Origin: Gammaproteobacteria bacterium
GTDB lineage: Bacteria; Pseudomonadota; Gammaproteobacteria; Pseudomonadales; Halieaceae
DNA length: 7,760 nt
Direction: 5' to 3'
Assembly (NCBI GenBank): GCA_029859085.1
Contig: JAOUDU010000108.1
Span: 1-7,760, forward strand
The position numbers and the translations under genes are program-made. Every line of letters starts with the position of its first letter. Position 1 is the first letter of the stretch. The notes under the pieces were generated by a model. The model was not told the DNA's origin. It did no database searches and saw only the letters and a program-made list of their open reading frames with translations. This document shows, in pieces, positions 6,666 to 7,760 of the stretch.

Positions 6666-7760
6666 GTCGTAGTGGGTATCCCGGGGACGGCTCTTGTCTT
6701 CCGCCAGCACTTCCCCGAGCTGTTTGATGTAGCGAAACTCAAACTGTGTGAAAGCACCGGTTACCGACACCTGGCGAATCAGCTGGATGAAGAATTCCTC
6801 ACCCTGCCGGAACAGGATGATTTTCTGGCGCTCCCGAAAGCCGGCCCGCGGTGTTACCAGGGTAGGCGGTTGCCCGACGAGCTTGATGCCCGGCAGCAGC
6901 AGTACCCGCATCGGCTCTGCTGGCTCGCCTTTTTTCTGTTGTTGCAGGTAGGCGCCATAGGGTTTCGCGCCCGGGCTGAGCAGCTCCAGCCCGACCAGGG
7001 TCCTGGTGTTATCGAGTCGGCTCATCCAGCGGATCGCCGCCAACGCCCAGCGCGGGCTCTCGTCCTCGCGCACGCACACGATGTCACCGGTCTTGATGCC
7101 AGACGGTAATTCGGCAGTCCACTCCAGGCAGTAGCCCCCGGGGCTGGCGTCGAACATGGTCACGCTGTAGGCCTGGTAACGCTGCTGGTCGGGCAGTTCG
7201 TCCCGCTCCTCCCGCCCCTCCAGCGCGGCCAGGGTCTCGCTGTCTAAAATCACCTCGTGTGTCAGCGCGTCATTCCCGAGGGCGTAGGATTCCCTGGTAA
7301 AATCCTCTTCCGGATTGGCCTTCTGCCAGATGTCGCTTCTGCCCTGCCTTGCGAGGAAAGGGTTCCCGCTGATCCGCTCGGAGGGCGTGGGCATATAGTC
7401 CCGCCCGTACAGTACCTGCTCGAAATTCTGTTCACCCGCCAGGTGGTAGTGGCAGGCGCTCAGGCCGATGCCAACCCACATGGCCCTGCCCACCCGCTTG
7501 CGGGTGAAATTGCGCATGCTCATTTTGCTGAAGCAGGTGATGAGGTGATTCAGCAGGGACGGACCTACAACCGTGTCCCTGTCGAAGATCACTCCCTTTT
7601 TATCGTCTTGTGCGACGAGTTTTTCCAGGTGAGCAACCAGCGGCCCGGTATCGATATACCGTGTCCTGGGGCCGGGGGCTTGGTGATATAGCTGGCTGTA
7701 CATTGCCGGCAGGTCATTGTCCAGGTCCGTAAGGAACTGGTCTTTCTGCCCGGCGACGCT
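6645..7760 (-). CDS. PilZ-like domain protein (5' end outside window)
   Basis: 371 residues are visible and the frame is open to the right edge. The Met codon at 7703 is internal to coding-looking sequence, so the true start probably lies outside the window. The N-terminal part (to about 7250) is not recognised; it is polar to mixed, without membrane segments. A PilZ-like domain covers about 6970-7200. It has the D.S..G motif as FDASPGG (near 7152-7134), then GDIVCVRED, then the strand pair WALAAIRWMSR and TRTLVGLELLSPG typical of PilZ barrels. The preceding R...R motif that binds c-di-GMP is incomplete (RYQAY), with Tyr for the second Arg. A C-terminal stretch with RQKIILFRQGEEFFIQLIR looks like another beta-rich segment. 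Fold assignment is fairly likely; c-di-GMP binding is uncertain. Its 3' end overlaps serB by 21 bp. Confidence 0.75.
   Translation of the reverse strand, partial: SVAGQKDQFLTDLDNDLPAMYSQLYHQAPGPRTRYIDTGPLVAHLEKLVAQDDKKGVIFDRDTVVGPSLLNHLITCFSKMSMRNFTRKRVGRAMWVGIGLSACHYHLAGEQNFEQVLYGRDYMPTPSERISGNPFLARQGRSDIWQKANPEEDFTRESYALGNDALTHEVILDSETLAALEGREERDELPDQQRYQAYSVTMFDASPGGYCLEWTAELPSGIKTGDIVCVREDESPRWALAAIRWMSRLDNTRTLVGLELLSPGAKPYGAYLQQQKKGEPAEPMRVLLLPGIKLVGQPPTLVTPRAGFRERQKIILFRQGEEFFIQLIRQVSVTGAFTQFEFRYIKQLGEVLAEDKSRPRDTHYDSLWTNI

Overview
The window looks like chromosomal DNA from a high-GC gammaproteobacterium. The best guess is a marine lineage near Pseudomonas/Halieaceae. This rests on the ParC and SerB sequences, which match the Pseudomonas type by eye (SerB with two N-terminal ACT-like domains), and on a YtjB/AhpA-like membrane protein lying divergently beside serB, as ytjB/smp does in E. 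coli. The taxonomy is inference. No mobile element, CRISPR array, rRNA or tRNA was seen, and there is no gene-free stretch above about 165 bp.

Layout, left to right: the 3' end of dtd (D-aminoacyl-tRNA deacylase, +) runs tail-to-tail into elaA (GNAT acetyltransferase, -). A 130-bp divergent region holding a long hairpin follows. Next come a stand-alone protein with two cyclic-nucleotide-binding-like domains (+), a hairpin terminator, and parC (topoisomerase IV subunit A, +). parC abuts, stop against stop, a two-TM membrane protein (-). Its cytoplasmic part reads as a class III nucleotide-cyclase fold that has lost its catalytic residues. A 164-bp divergent region with promoter-like elements and a 9-bp inverted repeat separates it from serB (phosphoserine phosphatase, +). 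serB overlaps tail-to-tail with a PilZ-like protein (-) that runs off the right edge.

Four genes are housekeeping: quality control of charged tRNA (dtd), chromosome decatenation (parC), the last step of serine synthesis (serB), and a small acetyltransferase (elaA). Interleaved with them are three proteins whose folds belong to nucleotide second-messenger biology: a CNB protein without an effector, a membrane pseudo-cyclase, and a PilZ-like protein. Each departs from its family's ligand-binding or catalytic signature. The genes sit in separate transcription units on alternating strands, so a joint function is a hypothesis suggested only by proximity. The window is otherwise ordinary, and no clearly new multi-gene system is evident.
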